Assembly (NCBI GenBank): GCA_003427395.1
Contig: BFEA01001010.1
Coordinates: forward strand, 127,660 to 182,091
From: Chara braunii
Lineage: Eukaryota; Streptophyta; Charophyceae; Charales; Characeae
Direction of reading: 5' to 3'
DNA length: 54,432 nucleotides
Shown here: positions 19,758-31,135 of the stretch, in pieces
How the letters are laid out: each line of letters starts with the position of its first letter
Position numbering within the stretch: position 1 is the first letter of the stretch
The notes under the pieces: generated by a model
What the model was told of the DNA's origin: nothing
Database searches by the model: none
The model's input: only the letters and a program-made list of their open reading frames with translations
Made by a program: the position numbers and the translations under genes

Positions 19758-21731
19758 ATGTCGGACGCGGATGAAATCGAGCGGGGCCCAACAGCTACGC
19801 CGGAGGATTTCGTCAAGGTGATCGAGAAAAGAAAGTTAGCACGACTGCAGGTACTGAAGGTTGACATCTTCCTGTTTAAAGGGGAAAGGATGTCTGAGTG
19901 GTTGGAAATGTTCGAGCAAGTCACAAGCGAAGGGTTTGAGGCAGACAAATTCAAATTGCTGCCCAGATATGTCTGGTGGGAGATTCGGCCTGAGATAATG
20001 AAGGTGGTTGCTGGAGCAGCAGGAGTTTGGGCGAGTTTCAAGGAGGAAATGCAAAAGCGCTTCAAGCTGGGGGATGGTCTGCTAACGAAGGCAGGCCTGG
20101 AAATGTTACATCGGAATGAGTTCACCACTGTGGGCGCATTCACGACGACTTTTGAGAAAATGGCAAGGAACGTGTCTGGGATGGTGGAAGAGGAGCAATG
20201 CGCAACCTTACTAGGGCACTTCATAAATTGGGAGGCCTCTGCGCTAACCAAGAAGGGTGCGCCAGGGAAGAAGTTGACATGGGCTGCTATAAAAGAGAGT
20301 GTAATAGATAGGGAATTGAACCAAGTAGACCTCTTCCAAATGCGGCAGACAAGACAGAAGAGAAAGGTCTTGGACGCGACGACAAGTAACGGGCAGGAGC
20401 TTAAGAAAGTTGTGGAGGAGGTAGTGGCCCAACTTGAAGCTACGAAAGAAGTGAATGCAGCCAAAAGGGTAATGACAGTAATGCAGGTCCAAGGACGGGC
20501 AAAAAAAACAGTGGTACAAGAAGAAGAAGAAGAACCTGAGCCTCAGAAGTTAACAAAGGCACAAAGGAAGATCAGAAATCTGGCTCAAGGAGAGCAAGGC
20601 TCAGGAAGAGGCCAAGGATCACAAGTAGCAATACCACCGCCTGAGTCACATGGCCAAGCTGGACCATCACCCTATGGGCCATGGCCCAGCTATGGGCCCC
20701 CGAGTCCTTGGCCTGGGTACAATCCATATGCACCGTGGTCGTTAAGTGGACAATATGGACCCTGTACATGGGCTCCGTTGAGTATGGCTTCTTGTGGGTG
20801 TCCAGGACCCCAATCCCAACAAATGAGTCAGCGAAATCAACAGCCAAGCCAACCACAACAGTTGGCGTCGCAAGGGTCGTAAGGAAATCAAGGCGGCGGA
20901 CGTGGACAAAACCAAGGATGGGGCCGAGGACGAGGAAATGGAGGTGGTACTTCCAGTGGAGGAGAAAATGGGGACTGGAACCCGTCAGAAAGTCAGGGTA
21001 GTCAAGAAGGCAGACGAGGGTTTGGTAGAGGACGGATAGATTGGAGGAATGTCATTTGCTGGCATTGTGGGCAAAAAGACCACACTATCAAATTTTGCCA
21101 TGTCCGAAGAAATGATGAGGATGAGGGGTTAATTAGTATCAATTACGATGGTGATATGTATAACAAGTTTGGGTACTACATTGACCCTAAGACCCCGGGA
21201 GGAACAAGGAAGGAGGCCTTACGACAAGCTGAGGCCGGCCTGCCACTCGCTCCTCCGGCTATGTTTTGGATTTGGCAAGAGGAGGAGGTCCATCCTGATG
21301 TTAGGGTGAAAGAAATATGAGAGAATGAGGAGGTAGAGCAGGAAAGGAAAGCCGGTACCGTCAGGGAAGAACCAATTATGGTGGAATCCGACGATGAGAT
21401 AGAGGAGGGTTACTGGAATGAGGCGCGAAGAACAATGGAAAGAATGGAGGATCTAGTGGCAAAAATAGAAAGATATCAAGATAAATTGACCAGTATGTGT
21501 GAGGAGGTCAAGGAGTGGAAAGGTAAAAAGCCGCTGGTGTATCTCTACGATATGGGTCCAGGATCGCAAGGAGGGTTTGGGAACTTACCAGGCGTAACGG
21601 TTTTGGGGCCGACGCGTGGATCCGGAATGGCTTATAGGCCACCGTCAAGATCAGGAAGAGCACCTCAAGCCGTCAGGACAAGGGCCAAGGGGCCGCTAAG
21701 CTCTGAGGAGCCGGCAAAGGACGTTCCTTAG
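19758..21731 (+). pseudogene. gag: Ty3/gypsy gag (with in-frame stops)
   Basis: The frame begins with MSDADEIERG at 19758. It has a capsid-like helical region (FLFKGERMSEWLEMFEQ, residues about 37-53), a basic/acidic stretch, and a Gln/Pro/Gly-rich linker (about 20600-20880). After TAA at 20880-20882 it continues in the same frame through an RG/GN-rich segment to a CCHC zinc knuckle CWHCGQKDHTIKFC (21057-21098). TGA at 21318-21320 and TAG at 21729-21731 interrupt the later part. The knuckle (CX2CX4HX4C) binds nucleic acid in retroelement Gag proteins. Because the same frame stays readable through each stop, the element decayed mainly by point mutation. Not functional as it stands. Confidence 0.8.
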
Positions 21732-22778
21732 CCTAGTGGGGGGAAAGAGGCAGTAGACATCCCGGAGGACGAGGGTGAAAGGGATGAGAGGTTAAGGAGA
21801 GAAGAAGATAAAAGAGCTGAGCTAAGAGCGAAAAAAAAAGATGTTAAGGTAGACACGGATAGAGTTCCGGAAGGGAAGAAAATGAAATACACTGTCCGGG
21901 TGGAAGAAGGTTATGATGTGGAGGAGATGGTGGATAAAATCCTTGAGGATCATAATCACCTTATGAACCTGAAGGATGTGTTGGTTTCAGCCCCAAGACT
22001 CCGGAACGAGCTCAAAGCTCAATTGTCAAGGAAGATGGTAGCTAGTATAAGATTGGGGGTTATAATCCCTAAGGAAGCGGAATGGGCAGAGATAGGCACG
22101 AAGATGGATTGAAAGTTTGTTGCATGTGGGTGCTTAGACGTAGTAGGAAGAGGGAAAATATGCACGGCAATGGTGGATATTGGCGCGGAAATGAACCTCA
22201 TAAAAGAGGAGCATGCTTTGCGCTTGGGGATGAAAATTGATCGCTCTGATAATGAAGTTTTAATGGGAGTGAATAGTCGGTCATTGTTTGTAGGGACCGC
22301 ATCGAGAATAATTTTGGAGATTGACAAGGTTAAAGTGAGAAGTTGTTTCTTTGTAATGCCTGATCTCGATCATCCCATCCTATTGGGCCGATCCTTTTTT
22401 AGTCGAACAGAGACCCTCATACTTAATAAGCATGATGGGACGATGTTCCTCGTCTTATGTGACCCAGTGTTTGGCAACTATAACATTATCACATGCAGGA
22501 ATACGGGTTCGCGAAGTATAAGGAACAGGCCCAATCCTGACTCTTTCACGATTGAAGAGTCAGAAGAAGAAAGAAAGAGGTTAGGGGGCGGCGAGTTTGA
22601 AGAAGAAAGGGAGCCGGAAGCACTGACTCTTAGTCTGGCCAGTATAGGCGATGCTATGGACATAGTGTCAACCTATGGGATGGCGGACCCGGAGGTTGTA
22701 GAGGCCTTGAGAGAAAGGGTGATGGAACAGATGGGAGAAGGAGAGGTTGAGTTGGTATATCAACGTCTGGGAGGATAG
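21732..22778 (+). pseudogene. Ty3/gypsy retropepsin-like protease region
   Basis: Same frame as gag. A Lys/Glu-rich linker (RREEDKRAELRAKK) is followed by a segment with TGA at 22110-22112. Then comes a protease-like domain with MVDIGAEMNLI (from 22170) and HPILLGRSFF (about 22371). Retropepsins have D-S/T-G-A at the active site; here the Ser/Thr is Ile, a change that would be expected to impair activity. The domain is otherwise of usual size (about 110 residues). An acidic tail leads to TAG at 22776-22778, where the frame shifts by +1 into the RT. Confidence 0.75.
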
Positions 22779-24031
22779 GAGGATTGGTGGACGCGCAACC
22801 TCAAAGCGCGGCTCGACCTTTTTTAGGGGTAAGCTCAAGCAAGGGTCACAAAGGCGGTACAAAAGGGTAGATAAAAAATGTCGCCCTGTTTCTGTGCTCG
22901 TGACTGAGGAACAAGAAGTTTATTATGAGCGGGAGCGAGGGTTGATATGGCAGATGCGAGAAAATGCAGAGAATGGACCATGTCGTATTAATCAGGAAAT
23001 AAAAGAGACACTGATAATAGGGGAACCAGATTTCCTTACAGCGCAGGAGAGGCAGTTGATGGTGGAGACTATGAGAGGAAGGCATACTGCCTATGTCTTT
23101 AATGATAACGAGCGTGGTCGTCTTGACGTTGATAAAATTTTGATGATTCGGATACATACCGTGTCACATGAACCTTGGAACCTGCGAGGTGCGCGATATC
23201 TCAATCCGGCTGATAAGAAAAATGTGGTAAAATATCTTGATGGGAAGATTCGCACGCATGTGTCGGATTACTCGAGTGGGCCTTATGCATCCCCCTGGTT
23301 GTGCTTCGTCAAAGCAAATGAGACCTTACAATGGGTACAGGATCTGCAGCGACTAAATGAAATGACCGTAAGAGACATAGGTGGTCTGCCAAATGTTGAT
23401 GCACTTTCGGAAGTCTGTGCAGGACGATCTATAATTTCACTTATAGATCTATCTTCTGGTTACGACCAATTTCCTGTTTACCCATCAGACAAACCGATGA
23501 AGGCAATGCATACTCCTCGGGGCTTGATCCATATGAATGTCGCGCCACAAGGGTGCACGAATGCGGTCGCAATTGTTAAAAGGCATATGGTAAGAGCAAT
23601 TCAATCAGTAAGTCCTCATATTATACAGCCATACATTGATGAAAGAGCATAACCTCACTGCAAGTGGAGCGAAGTCCATGCATTGTATGCGTGGAGCTAC
23701 AATCTTAGGATTTGTGTGCAACGAGAGGGGTCGTCGACCAGACACTAAGAAGACTAACAAGATTATCGAGTGGCCAACACCATTCGAGACAATCACGGAA
23801 GTAAGGAACTTCCTAGAGATGTGTGGGTTTTGGAGAGTATTCATTAAAGGGTTTGCGACTAAGACAGAGCAACTGCGAAAGCTTGTACGTCAAGGTCAAG
23901 ACTGGGAATGGGGAGGTAAGCAGGAATCGGTAATTAAAGGCCTAAAGAATGAGTTTGAGGAAGAGGGGTTAGTGTTGGGGGTGTCTGATCATGCCGCCAT
24001 ACTAACAAGGCCTTTTTATTGTGGAAACTGA
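22747..24031 (+). pseudogene. pol: Ty3/gypsy reverse transcriptase, deleted at the active site
   Basis: From 22747 the frame covers the RT N-terminus and fingers/palm: SPWLCFVKANETLQWVQDLQ, then SLIDLSSGYDQFPV with the first catalytic Asp, and APQGCTNA. It reaches PYIDE at about 23630-23645 and stops. The expected YIDD plus about 40 following residues are deleted: the next residues, in another frame (23636-24031), are KEHNLTASGAKS and TILGFVCNERGRRPD, the connection region. So the second catalytic Asp pair is lost at a deletion junction. The following part (TKKTNKIIEWPTPF..NFLEMCGFWRVF) is the conserved Ty3 thumb/connection. Confidence 0.85.
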
Positions 24032-24660
24032 CGCAGGGCCAACTACCTTAGGAGGTGTATTAATTCAGAAAGATTGTGGGGGAGAGGAACGACCTTTGAG
24101 GTTCGAAAGTCGGACGCTTAAAACACAACTGAGAGAAATTACTTCCAGTTTAAGCTCGAGACTTCGGCAGTTCTTCATTGCTTGAGAATTTTCAGGAATT
24201 ACCTCTTTGGCAGGCGGTTCGTACTGAGAGTTGATCCAACCGCCCTGGTTGACTCACTTAAGAATTTCGCTCCATCAGATCCAACCATTGCCAGATGATT
24301 GATGTATATCTGGATGTTTGATTTCGAGTTGGAGCGCATTTCTGGGAACAAGAATAGGGCAGATGGGTTAAGTCGCATCGATTGGGATAAAGGCAATAAA
24401 GGGGTAGTCGAAGATGCTCCGCCAGTCGATGGTTTTTTGGACGAGGAGGAGGATGTAAAGCTCCACATTAACTCATGGTCGCTGTCTGTGGGTGAGCATG
24501 TTACTCCTGGACGACCTATATGGCTTGCACCCCCAGGTCATGTACGACGGTCGGACATAGTCCTCAAACCTTATGTTGAGGAGGATTCTTGGGGAATGTC
24601 AGGAATAGAGTGGATGATGGATTTGGCTTTGGCAGATAAGTACCAGCTGCGATAAGATTT
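24005..24660 (+). pseudogene. Ty3/gypsy RNase H and linker
   Basis: Begins with the RNase H signature FIVETDAGPTTLGGVLIQ (read in a frame shifted from the RT). After another shift it continues as NYFQF, LHCLRIFRNYLFG, and VDPTALVDSLKNF. TGA at 24296-24298 interrupts before MYIWMFDFELERISGNKNRADGLSRI, the typical end of Ty3 RNase H. An acidic linker leads to TAA at 24653-24655. Domain order after RT is as in Ty3/gypsy elements. Confidence 0.8.
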
Positions 24661-26149
24661 GGTCACAATGGAGAATGGACCCCAGCAGGTAGAAAAGCAT
24701 GAGCGACTGATAGGAGGAATGTACCTTCTAGCAAACTCACTGCTTCAGGATGAGGTCGTTAGAATTGAAGGAGAAAGGCAAAATAGGAAAGAGAATGTAG
24801 TCCACGAAGGCGAGGACGGTGACTTTGAAGAAGGAGAAATAAAAAAGGTTTTTCGCGCGGAAGAGTATGATGGAGTATATCTGGAACTAGGGATGCTCCT
24901 TTCGTGTGAAATGAAAGAAAAAGATGCTAACGAAAGAGTCCTTAAGATGCGGTCAAATTTCCTAGTGAGAGATGGTCATCTGTTCATGAGAAGTAAAGGA
25001 AGGAATCGCAGAAGAGTAGTTTGTGGAGTAAATCGACAGATTGATGTTATGGTCGCCCTTCATGATGGAACGGTTGGTGGTCATAGGAGCGCATATGCAA
25101 CGTACTTAAAAATTCACGATTTATATTATTGGGATGGCATGGGACACATGATTGACAATTATTGTACATCTTGTGTATCATGTCAGGAGCGGTCTTCCCT
25201 TAGACCTAGGGAGTCACTCCACCCTAGATATATACGTGAGGTTGGAGCAGTTGTCCATCTGGACCTATTGGCGATGCCTCTAGGCATCTAGGGCTCAATT
25301 GTATCTTTGATGCACGAGACAATCTCTCAGGGTTTGCTGATGGTAAGGCTATTCGCACAAAGACTGGAGAGGTATTAGCTCGGTGCATTGAAAAATATTA
25401 CCTTCGCTATCCTTTCGTCTCAAGATTCCTAATGGACAGGGGGTCCGAATTCACTTGTGCAGAAATGAAGTCGATCTTGAGGGGATATGGTGTGACTGTC
25501 GAGTATACGACTGCGTCACACTCTCAGGTTAACGCACCGGTGGAAAGAGGACACAGTACCATTACAAATCCCCTCGCGAAATGGACAGATGGCAGGTCTA
25601 ATCAGTGGCTAAATTTCCTGAGGGTTGCTTTCTTCGTGGAGAATATCACTGTCAGATGGAGTACCAACTACGCGTCAGCCACATTATGGTATGACAGACA
25701 TGCGACGTTCCCTAAAGAAAGTTTCCTAAAGGCCTGGAGACGACAAGACCTCGAAACGACCCTGTCTTTTGAGGAGTTGCTTGATCTAAGGGCTCGTCAG
25801 ATTGGAGCCAAAGAGGATAGGGTACAAGAAGCGGCGAGTAGGGTCGCTAACAGTCGAACCAATGATAAGTTCAGGTGGGACCAGTTAGCACGAGTAAGAA
25901 AGGAGCCTCTTAAGGTGAGAGATACCGTGTTGTTGTACGACTCATCTTTAGAGAAGCAGTGGTCGAGGAAATTTGACAAGCGGTGGTTAGGGCCATACAG
26001 AATCACGAGGTGAGGCGAGCACAGGGCATATCAGATCGAGGAGATGAAAGGAACGACATGGAAGGACTGGGTGTCTGGCTTGAGATTGAAGAAGTTTGTA
26101 GCACGAGATGAGGTGAGCATTAAACAGGCAAGTCATGTGGTCTCTAACT
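24659..26149 (+). pseudogene. Ty3/gypsy integrase (H2C2, DDE core, GPY/F)
   Basis: The first frame (24659-25291) holds an H2C2 zinc finger: HDGTVGGH ... CVSC (about 25060-25185). It ends in the core at VHLDLLAMPLG, carrying the first catalytic Asp. A frame shift near 25291 leads to the second frame: FLMDRGSEFT with the second Asp (25431), and APVERGHSTI with the catalytic Glu (about 25540). The C-terminal domain contains KRWLGPYRIT (GPY/F module, about 25978-26007), broken by TGA at 26011-26013, then a short tail ending near 26149. All three acidic residues are visible, so the core was intact before the frameshift. Confidence 0.85.
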
Positions 26150-26150
26150 G

Positions 26151-26163
26151 AGAGGGGAAGACC
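26151..26163 (+). other. Polypurine tract candidate
   Basis: AGAGGGGAAGA directly after the end of the integrase frame, where plus-strand synthesis is primed in LTR elements. The following sequence does not match the 5' part of the LTR at 37921, so the 3' LTR is missing or diverged. Confidence 0.45.
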
Positions 26164-26376
26164 TTGGTATAGCAGAGAGAAGAAAAGTCAAGTTAGTAAG
26201 TTAGAATATTTTAATAGAATAATAATAGATATACATATATATATAGGTATGAGTACATAGGTAATACAGGAGGGCTATATATATATATATATCTTACTGT
26301 GGTTTCCTGACATGCTTACCCTCTGTGCGCCTGTTGTCTCTTCCTTGTTATGAAGGCTTGATACCTTTGACGGTCA
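26164..26376. other. AT-rich junction between two retroelements
   Basis: Contains TATATA runs at about 26232-26252 and 26276-26292. No LTR or PBS recognised; the boundary of the second element must lie here. Confidence 0.45.
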
Positions 26377-26819
26377 TGCCAAGAGGGAGGGGCGGAGCAG
26401 GGCCGATGGAAGTTCCATTGAGGACTACCAGACGAGGGGGCCAGCAGAGGACCACCAGAGGGAGCAGGCCTCCTATTTTCGATGGAGGGAGTATAAAGAT
26501 GTTTTTGGTCAGGTTTGAGGCTCATGCGTGTGAGCATGGTTGGGGAGTGGCCAGGATGCTGGCAGAGGTACAAGGCAGTGGTAAGTGGGCTGAGCCGATT
26601 GCGAGGTTTGTCGGGGAATCACTCACTTGGCAGGAGTTTGAGAGGAAGATGGAAGGACTGCACCCATCACCGGTGGGAAGAGACGGATTGCCCATTCGCT
26701 TCGATTCTTCCAACTGGGAGGAGTTTCTCTGGGCTTATGATCTGTTCGCAGATGAACATAATATTTTACTAGAGATGAGGGTTAAAGGATTTGTCCAGTT
26801 TGTGAGGAAGGCCATCAGG

Positions 26820-27141
26820 TCTTTTGTCATGACTACAGTGGAGCGAGCAGCTAACTGGGGCGACTGCAAGCGCTTATTGAGGAACTACTATACTCCTAAG
26901 CGTCAAGCAGACAACAGGAGAAGGATGGAAATGAAGAGAAGGGAGCCAGAAGGAACAGAGGGACAAGCAGTGGGACGTGGTCTTTTGTCAGGACTACAGT
27001 GGAGCGAGCAGCTAACTGGGGTGACTACAAACGCTTATTGAGGAACTACTATACTCCTGAGCGCCAAGCAGACAACAGGAGAGGGATGGAAAGGAAGAGA
27101 AGGGAGTCAGAAGGAACAAAGGGACAAGCAGTGGGACGTGG
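26820..27141 (+). repeat. 161-bp tandem duplication inside gag
   Basis: TCTTTTGTCATGACTACAG at 26820 recurs as TCTTTTGTCAGGACTACAG at 26981; the copies stay about 92-95% identical for 161 bp. 161 is not a multiple of three, so the duplication itself breaks the frame. Confidence 0.95.
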
Positions 27142-27964
27142 TTCATCCCATGGAACGAGAAGAGAGGAAAAAAGGAGGAAAAAGCATATGCCCCACAGGC
27201 TTGATACGAGGAGAGGGCAAGTGACAGGGGAAGCACGGAGAGGAGGAGCTTCAGGTGATTCAGGGCTTCCTCCAGAGCATGTTCAGATGCCCGGTCATTG
27301 TTCTTATCCAGGGAGAGCGTCTGATCAGCTTCATGAGCCAGCAGCGCAGGATCACCAGGAGCAAGAAATTGCCAGAGAAAAAAAGATGGATATGATTGAG
27401 AGGGCTGCAACACAGAAGCGGATCAGAATTCAACTCATATTAAAGAACTTGGCAGAAATGAGGGACAACATGCAGCAACGGAAGCAGCCAATGGAAATGG
27501 AGGCCAAGAAGACAGCTCAGAAGGATGACCCTCCTCTACTCACAGAAACTTGGGAGAGCTTCGACAGGTTGATGGAGGCTGCAGGCAGACCCGCGGAGAG
27601 GCATCAAGAGATGGGGATTAAGTTAGTCTCCACAGACTTACTTAGCCTGAAAGGCCTCATGAAAGAGGGTTTTGTAGCAGCAAAGACCTCTGATGAGAAG
27701 ATAGGGAGGAGAGTGACAAAGGTGGCACAAGCTTCTCATGGTCGGAGGATGGATTAGGAAAGAGAGGTTGAAGATCTGAAGAAGGAGGTAGAAAGGCAAG
27801 GCAAGGAGATGGACACTGTGAAGACTGAGATGGTGGACATCAGGACTGAGAATGGAGCCCTCAAGTTGGTCAATCAGACCCTTAATAAGGTCAACGACGT
27901 TCTGAGGGGGCAGCTCCAGGCACAACAAACCTCCTTCCAAGCTAAGGAGGTTGAATAAAAAAAG

Positions 27965-28252
27965 AGGTTGAAGGATATTGAGGTCAGATGTGCTCAGCAG
28001 GTGCCTACAGCAGTGGTAGATTGGACTGAGGTCCAAAGCTTTGGAATCAAGGGGCAATCAACTGAGGACCTCTTCAAGCATCAGAAAAAGGAGGCAGAGT
28101 GGGAGAGAAGATTGAAGGATATGGAGTCCAAGGTGGAGCGCCAGGTTCCTACTGCAGTGGTAGATTGGACAGAGGTCCAAGGATTTGAGATCAGGAGTCA
28201 GCCTGCAGAAGAGCTCTTCGAGTACCGGAAGAAGGAAGAGAAGGCAGATCAG
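27965..28252 (+). repeat. 144-bp (48-residue) coding repeat, two units
   Basis: Both units contain RLKD(I/M)E followed by VPTAVVDWTEVQ and end in a KKE-rich helix. The VPTAVVDWTEVQ starts are at 28001 and 28145. The in-frame period suggests duplication while the Gag was still coding. Confidence 0.9.
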
Positions 28253-28949
28253 CAAAATGATGAGGAGATTCCCCTGTTAGACAAGAAGATGTTAGAGCCC
28301 CAGAAGGAGTTAGAAGGAAAGGAATCAGAGGCTAGAGAGTTTGAGTGGAGGATGCCGACTGGTTTGACACTTGAGCAGGAGCCAGTGAGGTAAGAGGAGA
28401 GGCCACCAGCAGAGGCAGCGAGGGATGAGGATGCCCCACCTATGACTCAGGGAGAGACTGTGGGACAGCAGGAGGTTCGGGGAAGTGGGTCAGGACTTGA
28501 TTGAGGCTGAGCTCAGAGGGGATCTAAAGGTTTGTCAGGAGTCCACCACACCTCAGGATATGCCTCTTGTTGCAGGTCTGGAGGATGCATTGGGGTCTTG
28601 GGCCACTGGATCTCGGCCAGACGGGCGAGTCAGTGAGAAGGTGGCACAGACAGATGACAGAGCAGCATGTCCCACTCCTCCAGAGGTTCCACAGCAGGAG
28701 GTCACAAGTAAGGTTACGACAACCCCCTCATTTGTGCCCTCACAGGAAGGAGGCAAGGTGGAACAGAAGAGGGTTGGAAGGTGCTTCTACTGCAAGAGAG
28801 GCAAACACGTACAGGAAGAGTGTCCCAATAACCTCAAGGATGAGGCAAATGGCTTGTTTGTTTTGGATTCATCTGGGGTACGAAGGGATAGGAACGGAAA
28901 CCTGATCCTGAAGACTCGTGATGGGATACGGGTGCAGTTGTATAGGTAG

Positions 28950-30180
28950 CTGCCAGAGAGCATGAGTGATCAGGAGTAGGGTTCTTTGATAGGGTCCGGA
29001 AAGGTCTAGTATGTATAGAACATCTCTGACTCACTGACTGATGGTTGGTTGTATATAGGAGTACATATGAAGGATTGGATCATGCTCATGTGCATCAGTG
29101 ACTTGAGTTGATACTTAGATGTGTATCTTCGCCTTATGGACTTCCTGACCTAACTGTAAATAGGAGTGACTTCGACTGTAACTTTGACTCATTTTGTTCA
29201 TCTTTTATTGTCTTTCTTTTTTTTTGTATAGTATAGGATGTCTTGTAGATAAAACCTTTTGTGTATATTACGACTTTGTTCATTCAGAGTGTGTGCTCAT
29301 GAGTTTACAGTAAAAGCAATGTGAGACTTGCGATGATAGTGGATACCCGATTCCTTTGACTTTTCTTTGAAACTTTTCTGTATGATACTCAAACCTTTTT
29401 TTGTATGACTGAAGCCTTTGCTTATTGCAAGGCCCCAGACTTCGTGTACATGTGCGAGTCTCAAACTTTATTATTTTTGTGTGGTGTGTCACACTCACTC
29501 TCAGTTTTGTGAACTTGCCCATATGAATGATTGATGTGATGAAAAATAAATGCTGTGAAATAAACCGATTTGCACAGTCTTTCATTGTACTTGCGCATAC
29601 ATGTCTCATTGACAGATAAAGCCCAAAGTACAGTGGAAGAGGGTGCACCTAAGGTTTTGAGAAGGAAATGACATGTTGTATTCTGCAAAGATTTAAATGA
29701 TGGTGAATGGAAATGTCACAACTAAAGTTGTGTCTTTTGTATGGCTTATAAAAGAAAGAGGAAAACCAATGGCCGATTGGACTTTCTTAAATAGATGAAA
29801 TTTGTGAGATCACTCAAAAGAGATGCTATAATGATGAGAATTTTTTTGCTGTGTGAAAGTCCAACGAGGAAAGACCAGATTGTTTGAGAAAATTATGGAT
29901 TGGAACTTTCTGGCAAGTACGATGGGCATGTGAGAAACATTTTTTTAGAGAGGTCCCTAAGACGTGTGACCTTACCTACTCTGATCAAAGTAGAGGAGAC
30001 ACGACTTTGTGGATTATTGAGAATTTTGTTAGAATGTTGAGAAAGACACTATTCCTCCACGTAATCCTATGGGCAGTAAGTATGTGATCCTTTGAATTAT
30101 TCAAAATACTTTTTAAGATGAGAATGTCAGACCACAATGAAGTCAGTCTAAGGGACATGTTTGTAAGGCCAAGCTAAGGG
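28950..30180. other. Non-coding 3' flank of the second gag
   Basis: AT-rich with T-runs; no gene supported. A TTATAAAAG box at about 29749 could be a TATA element (LTR U3 or other promoter) but nothing downstream confirms it. Confidence 0.4.
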
Positions 30181-31135
30181 GTTATAGTTAGCATCGCTTG
30201 AACAATAGGACCTAACTCCCAGCGAGGGCCGCTGACCGGCACAACCTGGCAGCGGGACCATGACTCACCAATGGTTAAGTCTTGAAGGGTCGGCTGCCCG
30301 GAGAGGCTTAGCTAGAGGGAAGGTCAGTGGGTTGAATAAGTCTAAGAGTCATGACCCTTCGAGGTACCAAGATAGGAAGGACTGCTTATGGTTGCGCAAC
30401 CAGCGAGGGCACCATCTCTATACAACAACGCGATGGGCCGTGGATTCGGCATGATCAACCGTTCTACGGTGGGCCATGATTGAGACCCAACCCACCTATG
30501 GGCGCTTGAATATTTGAAAGTGGTAAGACTCACCATTGGGGACTAAAGGTGCCCCGCATTTGAAAGAGGTATCGGTTAGGGCCCGCGTCCTAAGTTATGA
30601 CCCTGTACGCGGGACGATGACTAAAACATGACACCCAACGATGAATCGGCAGACGTATAGGACGATCGGAGAGGGAAGTCAACCTGCTACCTGGGAGCGG
30701 ATATTACGCTGTAGTACGGAACAAAGTATCCCCTAACTTCGAGGCCAAGATGTGGGAGACCCGGGTTAGAACCCTGGCAGTGGAACACCGTGATGGGGGC
30801 AGGCTGAGAAGATACCTCGAACGGAGTTCGGCCGGCCGATCGGATTGGTTACTTCCTCGTCAGCAAATGTGATTTTTGTTGAGTCTATAGTTTTTATTGT
30901 CCGACGCGACGGGGATGTCGCTTAATAGGATCCGTAAAAACTGTCGGCCCGAATACCCTTACAAGGGTATTTGGGCACGTTTTTGCATCTCACAGAATGT
31001 GTGTTTTTGTGATATTCGAGAGGGTGTCTCATTTTTGTGTGACCATAGTCAATTCTCGGGGGTTGGGCGTGGCACACGCCTTTGATCTGATTAGAGAGTG
31101 TGTGAGCGTGCACTTTGAGGGCACGCACGAGTTTA
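30181..31135. repeat. Hairpin-dense non-coding tract
   Basis: Many independent stems: CCGCTG/CAGCGG (30229-30255), ACCAT/ATGGT (30257-30275), perfect palindrome TGGTTGCGCAACCA (30389-30402), ACCGT/ACGGT (30458-30470), CCCGCGT/ACGCGGG (30582-30613), a 14-bp stem with one G.T pair (30947-30976), GGCGTG/CACGCC (31066-31080) and GCGTGC/GCACGC (31106-31126). No protein frame supported. Confidence 0.6.

Larger units (their letters stand above)
26377..28949 (+). pseudogene. gag: Second gag-like gene with CCHC knuckle, no pol
   Basis: Starts with MPRGRGGAGPMEVPLR; a capsid-like region follows (PPIFDGGSIKMFLVRFEAHA, FADEHNILLEMRVKGF). A 161-bp tandem duplication shifts the frame near 26981. The second frame (to about 28393, stops at 27755-27757, 27956-27958 and 28391-28393) is highly charged and coiled-coil-like (EVEDLKKEVERQGKEM), with two copies of a 48-residue unit. 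A third frame, from about 28485, ends with a CCHC knuckle CFYCKRGKHVQEEC and stops at 28947-28949. No protease, RT or integrase follows, so it is either a gag-only non-autonomous element or a truncated one. It is unrelated in sequence to the gag at 19758. Confidence 0.7.

Noticed and set aside
29745-29765. TATA-box promoter
   Set aside because: TTATAAAAG alone in AT-rich DNA with no following gene or LTR structure is too weak to call.
30755-30785. Another tRNA B-box (GGGTTAGAACCC)
   Set aside because: No A-box at a sensible distance upstream; more simply one of the many small palindromes in this tract.
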